A stretch of DNA of 64,000 nt from Eubacterium sp. OM08-24 (GCF_003438075.1 NZ_QSTA01000003.1:124001-188000), one strand, 5' to 3'; counted from the stretch's first letter, positions 9,434-18,227 are shown. Notes: generated by a model not told the origin, from the letters alone. Made by a program: numbers and translations.

Positions 9434-10111
9434 TTATTCTTTTACACCGTACTGCTCATAGTACGCGTCAATTGCAGCCTTGAGCTTGTCGTCAATAATA
9501 ACTTTGCCCTTGTATTCCTTATTGTAAAGGTGCTCAACAACCTCTGCCATGGTAACGATTGCGGTTGTTTTTAAGCCGTATTTCTCTTCAATTTCAGAAA
9601 GCGCACTCTTTGTGCCCTTGCCTCTCTCCATTCTGTCAACAGATACAACAAGACCGATAGGGTCAACATTGCCCTGTGCCTTGATAATCGGGAGAGTTTC
9701 CTCAATAGAAGTACCGGCTGTAGTAACATCTTCGATAATAACTACCTTGTCGCCGTCATTTATAGGACTGCCGAGCAAAATGCCCTTGTCGCCATGGTCC
9801 TTAACCTCTTTACGGTTTGAGCAGTAGCGAATATCTGTATCGTACTTTTCGCTGATAGCAATAGTAGCGGCAACAGAAAGCGGAATACCCTTGTAGGCAG
9901 GTCCGAAGAGAACATCAAAGTCAAGACCGAATTTCTCTTTGATAGCCTCTGCATAGTAGCCGCCGAGCTTTCTAAGCTGTGCGCCTGTTCTGTAAAAGCC
10001 TGTGTTTACGAAAAACGGTGTCTTTCTGCCGCTTTTTGTTACGAAATCGCCAAATTTAAGCACCTGGCAATCAACCATAAATTCAATAAATTCCTTTTTA
10101 TAAGCGTCCAT
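9434..10111 (-). CDS. pyrE: Orotate phosphoribosyltransferase
   Basis: The 225-residue enzyme joins orotate to PRPP to give OMP, the fifth step of pyrimidine synthesis. The PRPP-binding motif VVIIEDVTTAGTSIEE is clear near residues 125-140, and FGPAYKGIPLSVA and the RKEVKDHG flexible-loop region are also visible. ATG 10111 is chosen because GGAGG lies 8 bases upstream and the family's N-terminus begins there; an upstream ATG at 10147 has no ribosome site. No other pyr gene is nearby. A TTTACA-N17-TATGAT promoter precedes it. No PyrR attenuator or pyrimidine leader was recognised. Confidence 0.95.
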   Translation of the reverse strand: MDAYKKEFIEFMVDCQVLKFGDFVTKSGRKTPFFVNTGFYRTGAQLRKLGGYYAEAIKEKFGLDFDVLFGPAYKGIPLSVAATIAISEKYDTDIRYCSNRKEVKDHGDKGILLGSPINDGDKVVIIEDVTTAGTSIEETLPIIKAQGNVDPIGLVVSVDRMERGKGTKSALSEIEEKYGLKTTAIVTMAEVVEHLYNKEYKGKVIIDDKLKAAIDAYYEQYGVKE

Positions 10112-10152
10112 AGTAAAATCCTCCGATAAAAATACATAATTTAACATTTAAC

Positions 10153-10181
10153 ATCATACCACATATGTTCGGTTTTGTAAA
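10153..10181 (-). promoter_or_regulatory. Promoter of pyrE
   Basis: On the minus strand TTTACA and TATGAT are spaced by 17 bases, about 40 bases before the chosen pyrE start. The rest of the intergenic DNA to 10420 is AT-rich and shows nothing else I can name. Confidence 0.6.
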
Positions 10182-10420
10182 TGATAAAACGAAAATTTAA
10201 CCGTTATTTAACCGTTAAAAAAATCCCTATATAAATAGTATAGAGAATTTTTACGAAAATCCGTGTTTAATATATAATTAAATTAAACTGTCTTTTAAGC
10301 AATATATCAACAAAATTATTAAAAAAGTTTTACAATCGGTACTGTTTTTTAATAAATCAAGGGTATTATTATTTTCAACAAATTAATAAAAAAAACGGCA
10401 TAAAAACTATAAAAATGCAC

Positions 10421-10449
10421 TTGCATTATTTTTACTTTCAGTGTACAAT
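10421..10449 (+). promoter_or_regulatory. Promoter of the first pilin gene
   Basis: TTGCAT and TACAAT are separated by 17 bases, with a TG two bases before the -10 box. The predicted transcript starts near 10456, just before a perfect palindrome. Confidence 0.6.
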
Positions 10450-10459
10450 ATTTGTTGTA

Positions 10460-10481
10460 ATAATATTTTGCAAAATATTAT
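10460..10481 (+). repeat. Perfect 22-base palindrome in the pilin leader
   Basis: ATAATATTTTG is followed directly by its complement CAAAATATTAT. It lies between the promoter and the GAGGGAG ribosome site of the first pilin gene. It could be an operator or an RNA hairpin that shapes translation. Confidence 0.6.
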
Positions 10482-10501
10482 ATTTTGAATGAGGGAGAAA
10501 A

Positions 10502-11065
10502 ATGAAAGAAAAAAGAACACCAAATTCACGCATAAGTGTGCGATTTAAATCGTTAGTTCCTGCAAAAAAAATCAAAAGCAAAAAAGGCTTTACATTGGTA
10601 GAACTCGTAGTGGTAATTGCCATAATAGCTATTCTCGCAGCTATAGCTATACCGATAGTTGCATCTACTACTACGTCATCTGTTGTAAGCAAAGCAAAAA
10701 CCAACGCAAACACCATAGAATATGCCTTTAAAGAGGCCGATGCGGCTGTTGCGGGTGCAGATAACACAATATATATCCATGCAAGCACAAATACTATACA
10801 AATTTCTGAAGTTGTAGCCGCTAATAAACTTGAGCGGATTATTAAGCCCGAACATCTTTTTGGCACACCGTATTATCCTGTTATCTGTAAAAGCAAGGTG
10901 TATTTTGCAGCCGATTCAAATAATGACAGCAAATTTGATGCAAACGACACAACCATTGACGGTACAAAATTACCCGATGAGGCTATTGCTCTTTACGACC
11001 AAACAAAAGGGTGTATAAAAGACGGAAATATTACAACTCTAAATCTTTCAAACAGAAAAAATTAA
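10502..11065 (+). CDS. Type IV pilin (PilA-like), first copy
   Basis: The 187-residue type IV prepilin has a long 29-residue leader ending in KSKKG, followed by the class III cleavage site and FTLVELVVVIAIIAILAAIA with the conserved Glu5. The hydrophobic helix would form the pilus core after cleavage by the PilD gene in this locus. The C-terminal globular half (SKVYFAADSNNDSKFDANDT and after) resembles that of the second pilin. GAGGGAG lies 4-5 bases upstream of the start. It has its own promoter. Codons are less biased than in the second pilin, suggesting lower expression. Confidence 0.9.
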   Translation: MKEKRTPNSRISVRFKSLVPAKKIKSKKGFTLVELVVVIAIIAILAAIAIPIVASTTTSSVVSKAKTNANTIEYAFKEADAAVAGADNTIYIHASTNTIQISEVVAANKLERIIKPEHLFGTPYYPVICKSKVYFAADSNNDSKFDANDTTIDGTKLPDEAIALYDQTKGCIKDGNITTLNLSNRKN

Positions 11066-11147
11066 CGGCACATTTAACAATTTAACGCAGTAAAGTTTGT
11101 GCAATGTTATAAAAATGCGTTTTTTAACTTTTTTTGGTAAAAATATA

Positions 11148-11176
11148 TTGCAAGACTTGCAAAAATGTTATATAAT
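11148..11176 (+). promoter_or_regulatory. Strong promoter of the second pilin gene
   Basis: TTGCAA and a perfect TATAAT are separated by exactly 17 bases. The leader to the pilin start is about 100 bases. Confidence 0.7.
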
Positions 11177-11280
11177 AAACTTGTTTAAAGGGAACGGTAA
11201 CGCAAAATCATATCAGCAACCGTCGTTGCAGTTTCCACAAAACGGCTCACAAATTATTATTAAAAAGAGAGGTAAAAACA

Positions 11281-11847
11281 ATGAACGAAATTCAGGCAGT
11301 AAAAACTGCAAAAATCGAAGAAGTTAAGAAGAACAGCAAAAAGGGTTTTACACTCGTAGAACTCGTAGTAGTTATTGCAATCCTTGCAGTACTCGCAGCT
11401 ATCGCTATTCCTGTAGTAGCATCAACAATCAAGTCATCACAGATCAGCTCAGCTCAGTCAAACGCTCAGACAATTGAAACAGCTATCAAAGAAGCTAAGG
11501 CTGCTACAGCTGCCGGCGATGATTCAATCTTCGTAAATTCAACTAACGGTCATAAGGCTTCTAAGAATGACCTTACTGTTGCTGATGTACTTGGGGCTAA
11601 GAAGATTACTTCTGCTGCTGCTCAGAAGTACACAATTGATGGTACTGATTACAACTGCGTATACGATGCTACTGATGAGAAAGTTTATTTTGCTGCAGCT
11701 GATAAAAAGTCAACAATCGGTAAAGACTCTAACGATATCAGCAGTCACTCTGTTATCGCACTTACTACAACAGCTCAAGATGGTAAAATTTCGGTTGTTA
11801 CAACTGACCTTAAGAACTTAAAAGTAACACAGCAGGCTGGTGACTAA
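11281..11847 (+). CDS. pilA: Type IV pilin (PilA-like), second and probably major copy
   Basis: The 188-residue prepilin has a leader of about 22 residues ending NSKKG, then FTLVELVVVIAILAVLAAIA with Glu5. The globular part is rich in Ala, Ser, Thr and Lys and shares a KVYFAA segment with the first pilin. GAGAGG lies a few bases upstream. Three signs mark it as the main subunit: a near-consensus promoter of its own, a strongly biased codon set (GCT, AAG, ACT) as in abundant proteins, and an immediate terminator at 11900-11926. It would be cleaved and assembled by the machinery that follows. Confidence 0.92.
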   Translation: MNEIQAVKTAKIEEVKKNSKKGFTLVELVVVIAILAVLAAIAIPVVASTIKSSQISSAQSNAQTIETAIKEAKAATAAGDDSIFVNSTNGHKASKNDLTVADVLGAKKITSAAAQKYTIDGTDYNCVYDATDEKVYFAAADKKSTIGKDSNDISSHSVIALTTTAQDGKISVVTTDLKNLKVTQQAGD

Positions 11848-11899
11848 TTTTAATACATTGTAATATCTCGGTTTTGCTGATGACCGACAACATACAAGC

Positions 11900-11926
11900 A
11901 AAAGGCTCGCCGAGTGCGAGCCTTTT
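11900..11926 (+). terminator. Terminator after the second pilin
   Basis: AAAAGGCTCGC and GCGAGCCTTTT are perfect 11-base arms around a 5-base loop, 52 bases after the pilin stop. It separates the abundant pilin transcript from the assembly genes. Confidence 0.8.
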
Positions 11927-12012
11927 GAAATGTATATAGGTTTTTCGGTGTATTAAACTCAATTTTTGTGTATTGTTAATAACTTTTAGGGGATATGCCC
12001 TGATTCACCCTG

Positions 12013-12064
12013 TTTGATTATAAAATTATTTTAATTTATTCTTTAAAGTAATTTTATAATCAAA
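12013..12064 (+). repeat. Perfect 16-base inverted repeat upstream of the pilus assembly operon
   Basis: TTTGATTATAAAATTA at 12013-12028 is the exact complement of TAATTTTATAATCAAA at 12049-12064, with a 20-base spacer. The right arm contains TATAAT. It lies 70 bases before the PilM/PilN-like gene, so it could be a regulatory site, a weak hairpin or a promoter element. No other promoter was seen for this operon. Confidence 0.55.
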
Positions 12065-12133
12065 TCGGTTTAAAATTTTTTAACGGTTTTGATAAGCTTA
12101 AACAAGCATAAATTTTCAGGTGGTGTATTAAAT

Positions 12134-13861
12134 ATGAATTATGTACTGGTGCAGATTGCCAAAAGATACCTTTGCATAACAGCCTGCGAAACTGTAGGCG
12201 AGGCAGCTGCTAACGGCACTGCAAATAAAGGTAACAGTAAAAAACAGGCTGACCCTAACGAAAAGAAAGCCTACTCTTTCTCCTCCCCTCTTATTATTCC
12301 TGTTGACAAGGCTGTATTAAAAGACAAAAGCTCCGTATGGGAAGACCCTGCTTTACTCGCCCGTCTTGTAAAAGACGGACTAAGCACAATGAACCACAGT
12401 GAGGTTCGTGATGTTATTCTTATGGTAGAAAGCTACGACCTTACCTGTCAGGAGTATCAGCATATCAGAGGTGCCAAAAAAATCATTGAGGGACTTGCAA
12501 TTGACAGAATCAGAGATTTTGTCGGCGAGGCGGTTTCCGACTTCTCGGTAATCTACAAAGATTACTCCGCATACAAAACAAAAGAAGTCAGCGAAGAAAT
12601 CACATCTAAGGCTTTTGCAATGCCGAAAGCACTTGCGGATGACCTTGTTGCAGGATTTAAGTCTTTCTCTCTGAATCTTATCAAGATTATCCCGTCAGAG
12701 ACGGCAATGATTTATGCTGCTCAAAAGACAATCTACAGCTTTAACAAAACCGTAGCTCTCATCAGTATGGACTATTCGGCAGTCAGAGTTTTTATCGCCA
12801 AAAACGGTGTGCCTCTCTACTGTCACGAATTTACATCCCCTGTAGATGAAATTTTACAGGTAATTGAAGAAGACAGAGATTTGAGCACGGCTGCCGCTAT
12901 TGATTACCTGCGTACCGCCGGATACGGATTTAAAAATGAATGCAGAAATGCGTCTTCAAAAAGAAAGATTGACGATATTGCAGAAAACCTTATAGATGAT
13001 ATCGTCCGCAATGTTCGCCTTGTTACAATGTCGCTCAACATCAGCATTGACCAGTTGTTCTTAAGTGACTTCTTGGCTTACATTCCTCACATCCGCAACT
13101 ATTTTGTAGGTTTTGGACTTGCAGGCGAGGTTATGCTTGTATCTGATACATTCAATACAGGCTCGGTAATTCCGGAACCGTCGCTTAAGGCAAGAGATGA
13201 CTTCTACAAAAACGGTTCATACTTCCTTATGAACGAACTTATGAACTGCGGTACAGTATTTGAGAACAACCTTATTTACGGACTAAAGGCTCAACAGGCT
13301 AAAACACTTGATGACAGTGCAAAAGCTGCAAAAGCAGGCTGTGTCGGTCTTGGCCTACTCTGTGTTGCGGGACTTGCTTTCTTTGGTTTCTATTTTGGCA
13401 GAAGCGTTGTAGATAATATGATTTATAACGATACAAAGTACGACTATGCAAAAACTCTTATTCAACAAAGAGATGACATTACCCAGTCTTTGGCAAATCA
13501 GACACAGGATGCCGAGCTTTTACCGAGAACACAGCTTTATTGTGAAGATGTAATTAATGAGCTTGATGACCAGGTTGTAGATAAAATGGATACTTTTACA
13601 AACTACAGTATAACTCACGCAAACGACGGCAACGAAACCTACAGCATTCCGGTAAACGGACTTATTAAAGACTTCCCTACCTTTATTGATTTACAGAACA
13701 ACATTAAAGACAACGGTTTCTTCTCTATGAGCGAAAACTTCTCGGTTTCTACAAATACAGAAACCAGTCAGTACAGTCTTACAGCTCAGCTTACAACAGA
13801 CATAACTCAGTCACAATCAAGTAAAACTGCAAGTGATACTGAAAACAACAGCGAAAACTAA
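12134..13861 (+). CDS. PilM/PilN-like fusion, type IV pilus inner-membrane platform
   Basis: The protein of about 575 residues has an actin-like PilM region (residues 1-400, with VALISMDYSAVRVFIAKNGV near 205-225). It is followed by one membrane segment (GLGLLCVAGLAFFGFYFG, near 420) and a C-terminal domain of about 150 residues with a coiled-coil start, as in PilN. PilM normally stays in the cytoplasm and binds the PilN tail, so here both appear joined. ATG 12134 is chosen because AGGTGG precedes it; the earlier in-frame start at 12089 has no site. The phosphate-binding motif expected at the N-terminus (DIG-like) is not visible. It is followed 14 bases later by the PilO-like gene. Confidence 0.75.
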   Translation: MNYVLVQIAKRYLCITACETVGEAAANGTANKGNSKKQADPNEKKAYSFSSPLIIPVDKAVLKDKSSVWEDPALLARLVKDGLSTMNHSEVRDVILMVESYDLTCQEYQHIRGAKKIIEGLAIDRIRDFVGEAVSDFSVIYKDYSAYKTKEVSEEITSKAFAMPKALADDLVAGFKSFSLNLIKIIPSETAMIYAAQKTIYSFNKTVALISMDYSAVRVFIAKNGVPLYCHEFTSPVDEILQVIEEDRDLSTAAAIDYLRTAGYGFKNECRNASSKRKIDDIAENLIDDIVRNVRLVTMSLNISIDQLFLSDFLAYIPHIRNYFVGFGLAGEVMLVSDTFNTGSVIPEPSLKARDDFYKNGSYFLMNELMNCGTVFENNLIYGLKAQQAKTLDDSAKAAKAGCVGLGLLCVAGLAFFGFYFGRSVVDNMIYNDTKYDYAKTLIQQRDDITQSLANQTQDAELLPRTQLYCEDVINELDDQVVDKMDTFTNYSITHANDGNETYSIPVNGLIKDFPTFIDLQNNIKDNGFFSMSENFSVSTNTETSQYSLTAQLTTDITQSQSSKTASDTENNSEN

Positions 13862-13875
13862 GGGAGGAAACAAAA

Positions 13876-14487
13876 ATGAAAAAGACTAAAATACCGGTAC
13901 CGATTATTGTGTTTGTTGCACTTCTCATAGTATTTGTAATTATTTTGCTTGCACTTGTAATGCCGACATTCACTAACCTTTCTAAGTATAATGATGACCA
14001 TGCTACTATCACAGCAAAAATTGCCGACTGCGACGATGTACTTGCAAATCAGACAAGTGTCGAAACCAAAATTGACGAAATGACAAAGCAGTATAATGAA
14101 AATCAGGAAAACCTCTATATTGACGCTAAGTCATCCGTTAAGGATTTGCAGGATATTTTTGCCGACCTCGGTATTGATATGTCATCACTTACCCGTGGTG
14201 AAGGCGTGCAGGACGCACAGGGCAGAACATCTATGGGCGGCATTCCGCTTTACTACACAAACCTTACATTCAGCTATAACGGCACAAAGGATAAAACTTT
14301 ACAGCTTATCCATTATCTTGAGCAGGAATCAAAAGGCTGCTACTTTATTGATTCGCTTTCAATGTCAGAAATTGAAGACAGCAAAGAATATGCTACTTCA
14401 TTTAATGTAACACTTTACTACTTTGACACAACAAAGCAAGCTGTAAATAATACAGATTCTACCGATTCAACAGAACCAACTACATAA
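13876..14487 (+). CDS. PilO-like pilus assembly protein
   Basis: The 203-residue bitopic protein has a membrane segment at about 8-32 (VPIIVFVALLIVFVIILLAL), a short coiled coil (about 45-80) and a ferredoxin-like C-terminal domain, which is the PilO layout. With PilN it forms the periplasmic-side alignment ring of the pilus machine; in a Gram-positive it would lie under the cell wall. The tail is rich in Thr, Asp and Ser. GGGAGG lies 9 bases before the start. It follows the PilM/PilN-like gene directly and precedes the peptidase by 16 bases. Sequence identity to PilO is weak; the call rests on layout and position. Confidence 0.7.
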   Translation: MKKTKIPVPIIVFVALLIVFVIILLALVMPTFTNLSKYNDDHATITAKIADCDDVLANQTSVETKIDEMTKQYNENQENLYIDAKSSVKDLQDIFADLGIDMSSLTRGEGVQDAQGRTSMGGIPLYYTNLTFSYNGTKDKTLQLIHYLEQESKGCYFIDSLSMSEIEDSKEYATSFNVTLYYFDTTKQAVNNTDSTDSTEPTT

Positions 14488-14503
14488 TTATAAGGACTTT
14501 ACT

Positions 14504-15289
14504 ATGGCTAATTTACTTCCAATCGACTTTTCACAAATTTCAACCTATATAACTCTCGCAGTAATTTTAATGCTGTCAGTTGTACTCTGTATGCTCGCAT
14601 ACAGGCTTATGAATGTCGTGCCTGCAAAATGGCTGTGCGACTATGATGAAGAGCCGGACGAAAGTCTTTTTGGCACAAGGTATATTTTCAAACAAAGCGG
14701 AATTTACACTTCCGCTTTGTTTGCTATATTTAACTTAGGCATCTTTGCGTTTTTCGGCTATTCTTATTACACGATTTTCTTTTTATTAATTTCGATTACA
14801 ATGCTCCTCATAGCTATGAGTGACTTTAAATATACAATTATTCCCGACCAATTCACAATTGCACTTGCAGTGCTTTGTGTTGCGCTTGCAATAACCGACC
14901 TTTTCACGCAGCAAATCTTTATTAAAGAATGGTGGAGTATTCCGCTTGGTGCTGTATGCGGCGGCGGTTCGCTTATGCTTATAAATTTATTTTCTATTGT
15001 AATTCTCAAAAAGAACGGAATGGGCTTCGGCGATGTAAAACTTATGCTTGCACTTGGTGCTTGCCTTGGTTTTCCTATGGTATTTTCAGGACTTTTAATC
15101 GCCGTATTTATAGCTTTCCTTTATATAATATTTTTGCTTATCAAAAAAATATTTTCAAAAAACGAAGTTTCAAGCTATTTCCCCTTTGGCCCATTTCTCT
15201 GCATCGGTTCACTTTGCAGTTTGTTCTTAGTCAATGTAATTAACTACGGTTTAGACCTTTACTTCGGTCTTTTCAGCCTTAGCTATTAA
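14504..15289 (+). CDS. pilD: Type IV prepilin peptidase (PilD-like)
   Basis: The 261-residue polytopic aspartic protease cleaves prepilins after Gly in the KKG/FTLVE site. The two catalytic Asp residues are in SDFKYTIIPDQ (near residue 107) and MGFGDVKL (near 175); the GxGD motif is intact. About seven membrane segments are seen. The N-terminal domain that in PilD also N-methylates the pilin is shortened: the usual pair of CxxC zinc motifs is absent and only one Cys (WLCDYDEEPDE) remains. It may therefore cleave without methylating, or methylate without zinc. It lies between the PilO-like and pilB genes. Confidence 0.9.
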   Translation: MANLLPIDFSQISTYITLAVILMLSVVLCMLAYRLMNVVPAKWLCDYDEEPDESLFGTRYIFKQSGIYTSALFAIFNLGIFAFFGYSYYTIFFLLISITMLLIAMSDFKYTIIPDQFTIALAVLCVALAITDLFTQQIFIKEWWSIPLGAVCGGGSLMLINLFSIVILKKNGMGFGDVKLMLALGACLGFPMVFSGLLIAVFIAFLYIIFLLIKKIFSKNEVSSYFPFGPFLCIGSLCSLFLVNVINYGLDLYFGLFSLSY

Positions 15290-15321
15290 TCTTGTCAATT
15301 CCCGTGAAAGGATGATCATAT

Positions 15322-17028
15322 ATGAAGAACTCTGTTTTTAACTTGAGTGACGATCTCGTTAAAAGCGGTATAGTAAGTTTAAAAACATTAAAGCGTATTG
15401 AAATGCTTTATATGGAAGACAATACTCTTACTCTTGAACGTGCGTTGATAAAAGAAGGCGTTGTCACAGAGGAGCAGATTTATGACATTATGGCAAAGAA
15501 AATGCATTTGCCGCTTGTTGACCTTACTTCCTACTACGTATCAGACGATGTAGCCCAGCTCATTCCGGAGCAGATGATGGAAGACCTCGGCGTTATGCCG
15601 CTTACCATTGAAGGCAATTATCTCTTGATTGCCATGACAAATCCGCTTGATTATAAAGCAATTTATACTCTCAACAACTATACAAAAAGAAAAATAAAAA
15701 CCGCTATATGTACTCCTACACAACTTAAAATCAAACTTGACGAAATTTTCAGTGTGTCGGACAAAGAAGCGGTAATAGACGAGGCTCAGGAATTTGTACA
15801 GAGCCAGATGAAAAAATCCGAGGACACGGTATCTACCGAAGATCAGGAAGATGTTGAAGATCAGCCTATCATTAAATTTGTAAACAATATGATAGCCGAG
15901 GCTGTAAGACAGCGTGTATCCGATATTCACCTTGAGCCTCAGGAAAAGAAATTGGTAATTCGTTTCCGTATTGACGGTAAACTTATTAAATATATGGACT
16001 CAAGCAAGGAGCTTGCTCCCTCTGTAACGAGCCGTATTAAATTTATCAGCGGTATGAACATTGCGGAAAAAAGAATTCCGCAGGACGGTAGAATTCACTA
16101 TAATATCAATAATCAAAAAATTGATATGCGTGTATCTTCTCTTCCTTGTGTTTATGGCGAAAAAATCGTAATCAGAATTACAACCGCACTCGGTATGAAG
16201 CTTGATAAAAAGAACATCGGTTTTCTCCCCGAAAACCTTGAGAAATTCGACCAGCTTTTGACATCAAGCCGTGGTATCATTCTTCTTTCGGGTGCAACAG
16301 GTTCAGGTAAGTCAACCACACTTTACGCTGCTCTTTCATCTCTTAACACCGAAGACAAAAACATTGTAACAGTTGAAAACCCTGTCGAAATGGTTTTGCC
16401 GGGTGCTACACAGGTTAATATCAATGAAAAAGCAGGACTTACATTTGCAAGCGTTCTTCGTTCTATCCTCCGTCAGGACCCTGATATTATTATGATCGGT
16501 GAGATTCGTGACCAGGAAACCGCAGATATCGCAGCAAGAGCCGCTATCACAGGTCACCTTGTACTTTCAACAATCCATACATATAACGCAGCCAGCTCGG
16601 TTGTCCGACTTATTGATATGGGTGTTGAACCTTATATGGTATCTTCTTCTATGCTCGGCGTTATTGCCCAAAAGCTTGTAAGAAGACTTTGCCCGGAGTG
16701 TAAGCAAGCATATGATGCAACAGATGACGAGCTTAGACTTCTCGGACTCCCTATCACCAAGCAACTCACACTTTACAAACCGGGTCAGTGCCCTGCTTGT
16801 AACAACATAGGTTATAAGGGAAGAATTGCCGTTCACGAGGTTATGCCTGTTTCAAGAGCAATTAAAAATGCCATTCATCTCGGTAAAACCACAGATGAAA
16901 TTGACACAATAGCAAGAGAAGAGGGTATGATTTCACTTCGTGATAACCTTAAAAAGCTGTTGTATGACGGTATTATATCATTTGATACATTCATTGACAC
17001 TGTATCAGAAATCTATCAGGAAGATTAA
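15322..17028 (+). CDS. pilB: Pilus extension ATPase PilB (GspE family)
   Basis: The 568-residue hexameric ATPase drives pilus polymerisation from the cytoplasm. It has an MshEN-type N-terminal domain (residues 1-145), Walker A GATGSGKSTTLYAAL near 333, an Asp box and Walker B in RQDPDIIMIGEIRDQE near 390, a His box (GHLVLSTIHT), and a C-terminal zinc site of two CxxC pairs (CPECKQ and CPACNN near 457 and 492). All are intact. AAAGGATGATC precedes the start. The MshEN domain binds c-di-GMP in some relatives, so such control is possible here. It is 12 bases upstream of pilT. Confidence 0.95.
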   Translation: MKNSVFNLSDDLVKSGIVSLKTLKRIEMLYMEDNTLTLERALIKEGVVTEEQIYDIMAKKMHLPLVDLTSYYVSDDVAQLIPEQMMEDLGVMPLTIEGNYLLIAMTNPLDYKAIYTLNNYTKRKIKTAICTPTQLKIKLDEIFSVSDKEAVIDEAQEFVQSQMKKSEDTVSTEDQEDVEDQPIIKFVNNMIAEAVRQRVSDIHLEPQEKKLVIRFRIDGKLIKYMDSSKELAPSVTSRIKFISGMNIAEKRIPQDGRIHYNINNQKIDMRVSSLPCVYGEKIVIRITTALGMKLDKKNIGFLPENLEKFDQLLTSSRGIILLSGATGSGKSTTLYAALSSLNTEDKNIVTVENPVEMVLPGATQVNINEKAGLTFASVLRSILRQDPDIIMIGEIRDQETADIAARAAITGHLVLSTIHTYNAASSVVRLIDMGVEPYMVSSSMLGVIAQKLVRRLCPECKQAYDATDDELRLLGLPITKQLTLYKPGQCPACNNIGYKGRIAVHEVMPVSRAIKNAIHLGKTTDEIDTIAREEGMISLRDNLKKLLYDGIISFDTFIDTVSEIYQED

Positions 17029-17040
17029 GGAGTAAGTTTT

Positions 17041-18222
17041 ATGGAATTTGATGAGATGGTCAGATTTGCCGTTGAAAACGGTGCGTCTGATATTCACCTT
17101 GCAAGCAATAACTTGCCTTCTTACCGTAAAAACGGTAAAATTATGAGCTACAAAGGCACAGAGATTCTTGACGAGGACACAGTTATGAAGTATATTGACG
17201 AGGTTCTTGAGCCTGCCGATTACCTTAAGTTCTGCAACACAGGCGATATCGACTCGGCTTATCAGTTTGGAAACCTCGCACGATTCAGAGTTAATGCATT
17301 CAAGCAGCGCCACGGTGCGACGCTTGTAATGCGTGTAATCAAATTGAATCCTCCAAAACTCGGCGATTTAAATTTGCCGCAGTCTATTGCAAAAATTCTT
17401 AACCTGCAGGAAGGTCTTGTACTTGTAACAGGTCCTACCGGTAGCGGTAAGTCAACAACACTTGCAGCTCTTATCAATGAAATTAACCATCGAGAAGAAC
17501 TGCACATTATCACAATTGAAGACCCTGTTGAGTATATGCACTCCCCTGCAAAATGTATTATTAACCAGAGAGAAGTCGGCCAAGACAGTGAAACTTACTC
17601 GTCAGCACTTAAATCGGCACTTCGTGAAGACCCTGATATTATCCTCATGGGTGAGATTCGTGACCTTGAGTCAATGTCAATCGCTCTTCGTGCAGCAGAA
17701 ACAGGCCACCTTGTTTTTTCAACACTTCATACAGAGAGTGCCGCAAAAACAATCGACCGTCTTATAGATATGTTCCCTGTTGAAAGGCAGAAACAGGCAC
17801 TCAACCAGCTTTCAACCACACTTAAGGCAGTAATTTCACAGCGTTTGCTTCCAAGATCAGACCGTCCGGGCCGTATCGGCGCATTTGAAATTATGTTTGT
17901 TAATACTGCTATCGCTAACCTTATCCGCGAAGATAAGATTCCGCAGATTGAACAGATGATTTCTTTGAACCAGCAGACAGGTATGATTACAAGAAAGTTA
18001 AGTATCGAAAACCTTCTCAAAAGAGGACTTATTTCAAAAGAAACTGCCGACAAGTACAGTTACGATGTGGCTGATAACGCAGCACTTACAGGCGGCAACA
18101 ATTCTCCGCAGCCGGGCGTACCGGGAATACCACAGCAAACACCGCAGCAGTTGACAGCTCCAATGCCACAGTATTCTAATCTCCCGCAAAACAGCACAAA
18201 CGCTTATCTTAACAGGAGGTAA
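17041..18222 (+). CDS. pilT: Pilus retraction ATPase PilT
   Basis: The 393-residue ATPase powers pilus disassembly and twitching. It starts with the PilT PAS-like region (ENGASDIHLASNNLPSYRKN), then Walker A GPTGSGKSTTLAALINEI near 133, Walker B REDPDIILMGEIRDLESM near 200, and the His box GHLVFSTLHT. It lacks the zinc site of PilB, as expected. Residues 345-393 form a Pro/Gln/Asn-rich tail (PQPGVPGIPQQTPQQ) that PilT proteins normally lack and that is probably disordered. AAGGAG precedes the start. Its presence implies that these pili retract. Confidence 0.95.
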   Translation: MEFDEMVRFAVENGASDIHLASNNLPSYRKNGKIMSYKGTEILDEDTVMKYIDEVLEPADYLKFCNTGDIDSAYQFGNLARFRVNAFKQRHGATLVMRVIKLNPPKLGDLNLPQSIAKILNLQEGLVLVTGPTGSGKSTTLAALINEINHREELHIITIEDPVEYMHSPAKCIINQREVGQDSETYSSALKSALREDPDIILMGEIRDLESMSIALRAAETGHLVFSTLHTESAAKTIDRLIDMFPVERQKQALNQLSTTLKAVISQRLLPRSDRPGRIGAFEIMFVNTAIANLIREDKIPQIEQMISLNQQTGMITRKLSIENLLKRGLISKETADKYSYDVADNAALTGGNNSPQPGVPGIPQQTPQQLTAPMPQYSNLPQNSTNAYLNRR

Positions 18223-18227
18223 AAATA

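Noticed and set aside
10438..10866. A 142-codon leftward frame opposite the first pilin
   Set aside because: It is the antisense shadow of a clear pilin gene and has no expression signals.
11097..11327. A 76-codon frame between the two pilins
   Set aside because: It spans the promoter and leader of the second pilin and overlaps its start in another frame.
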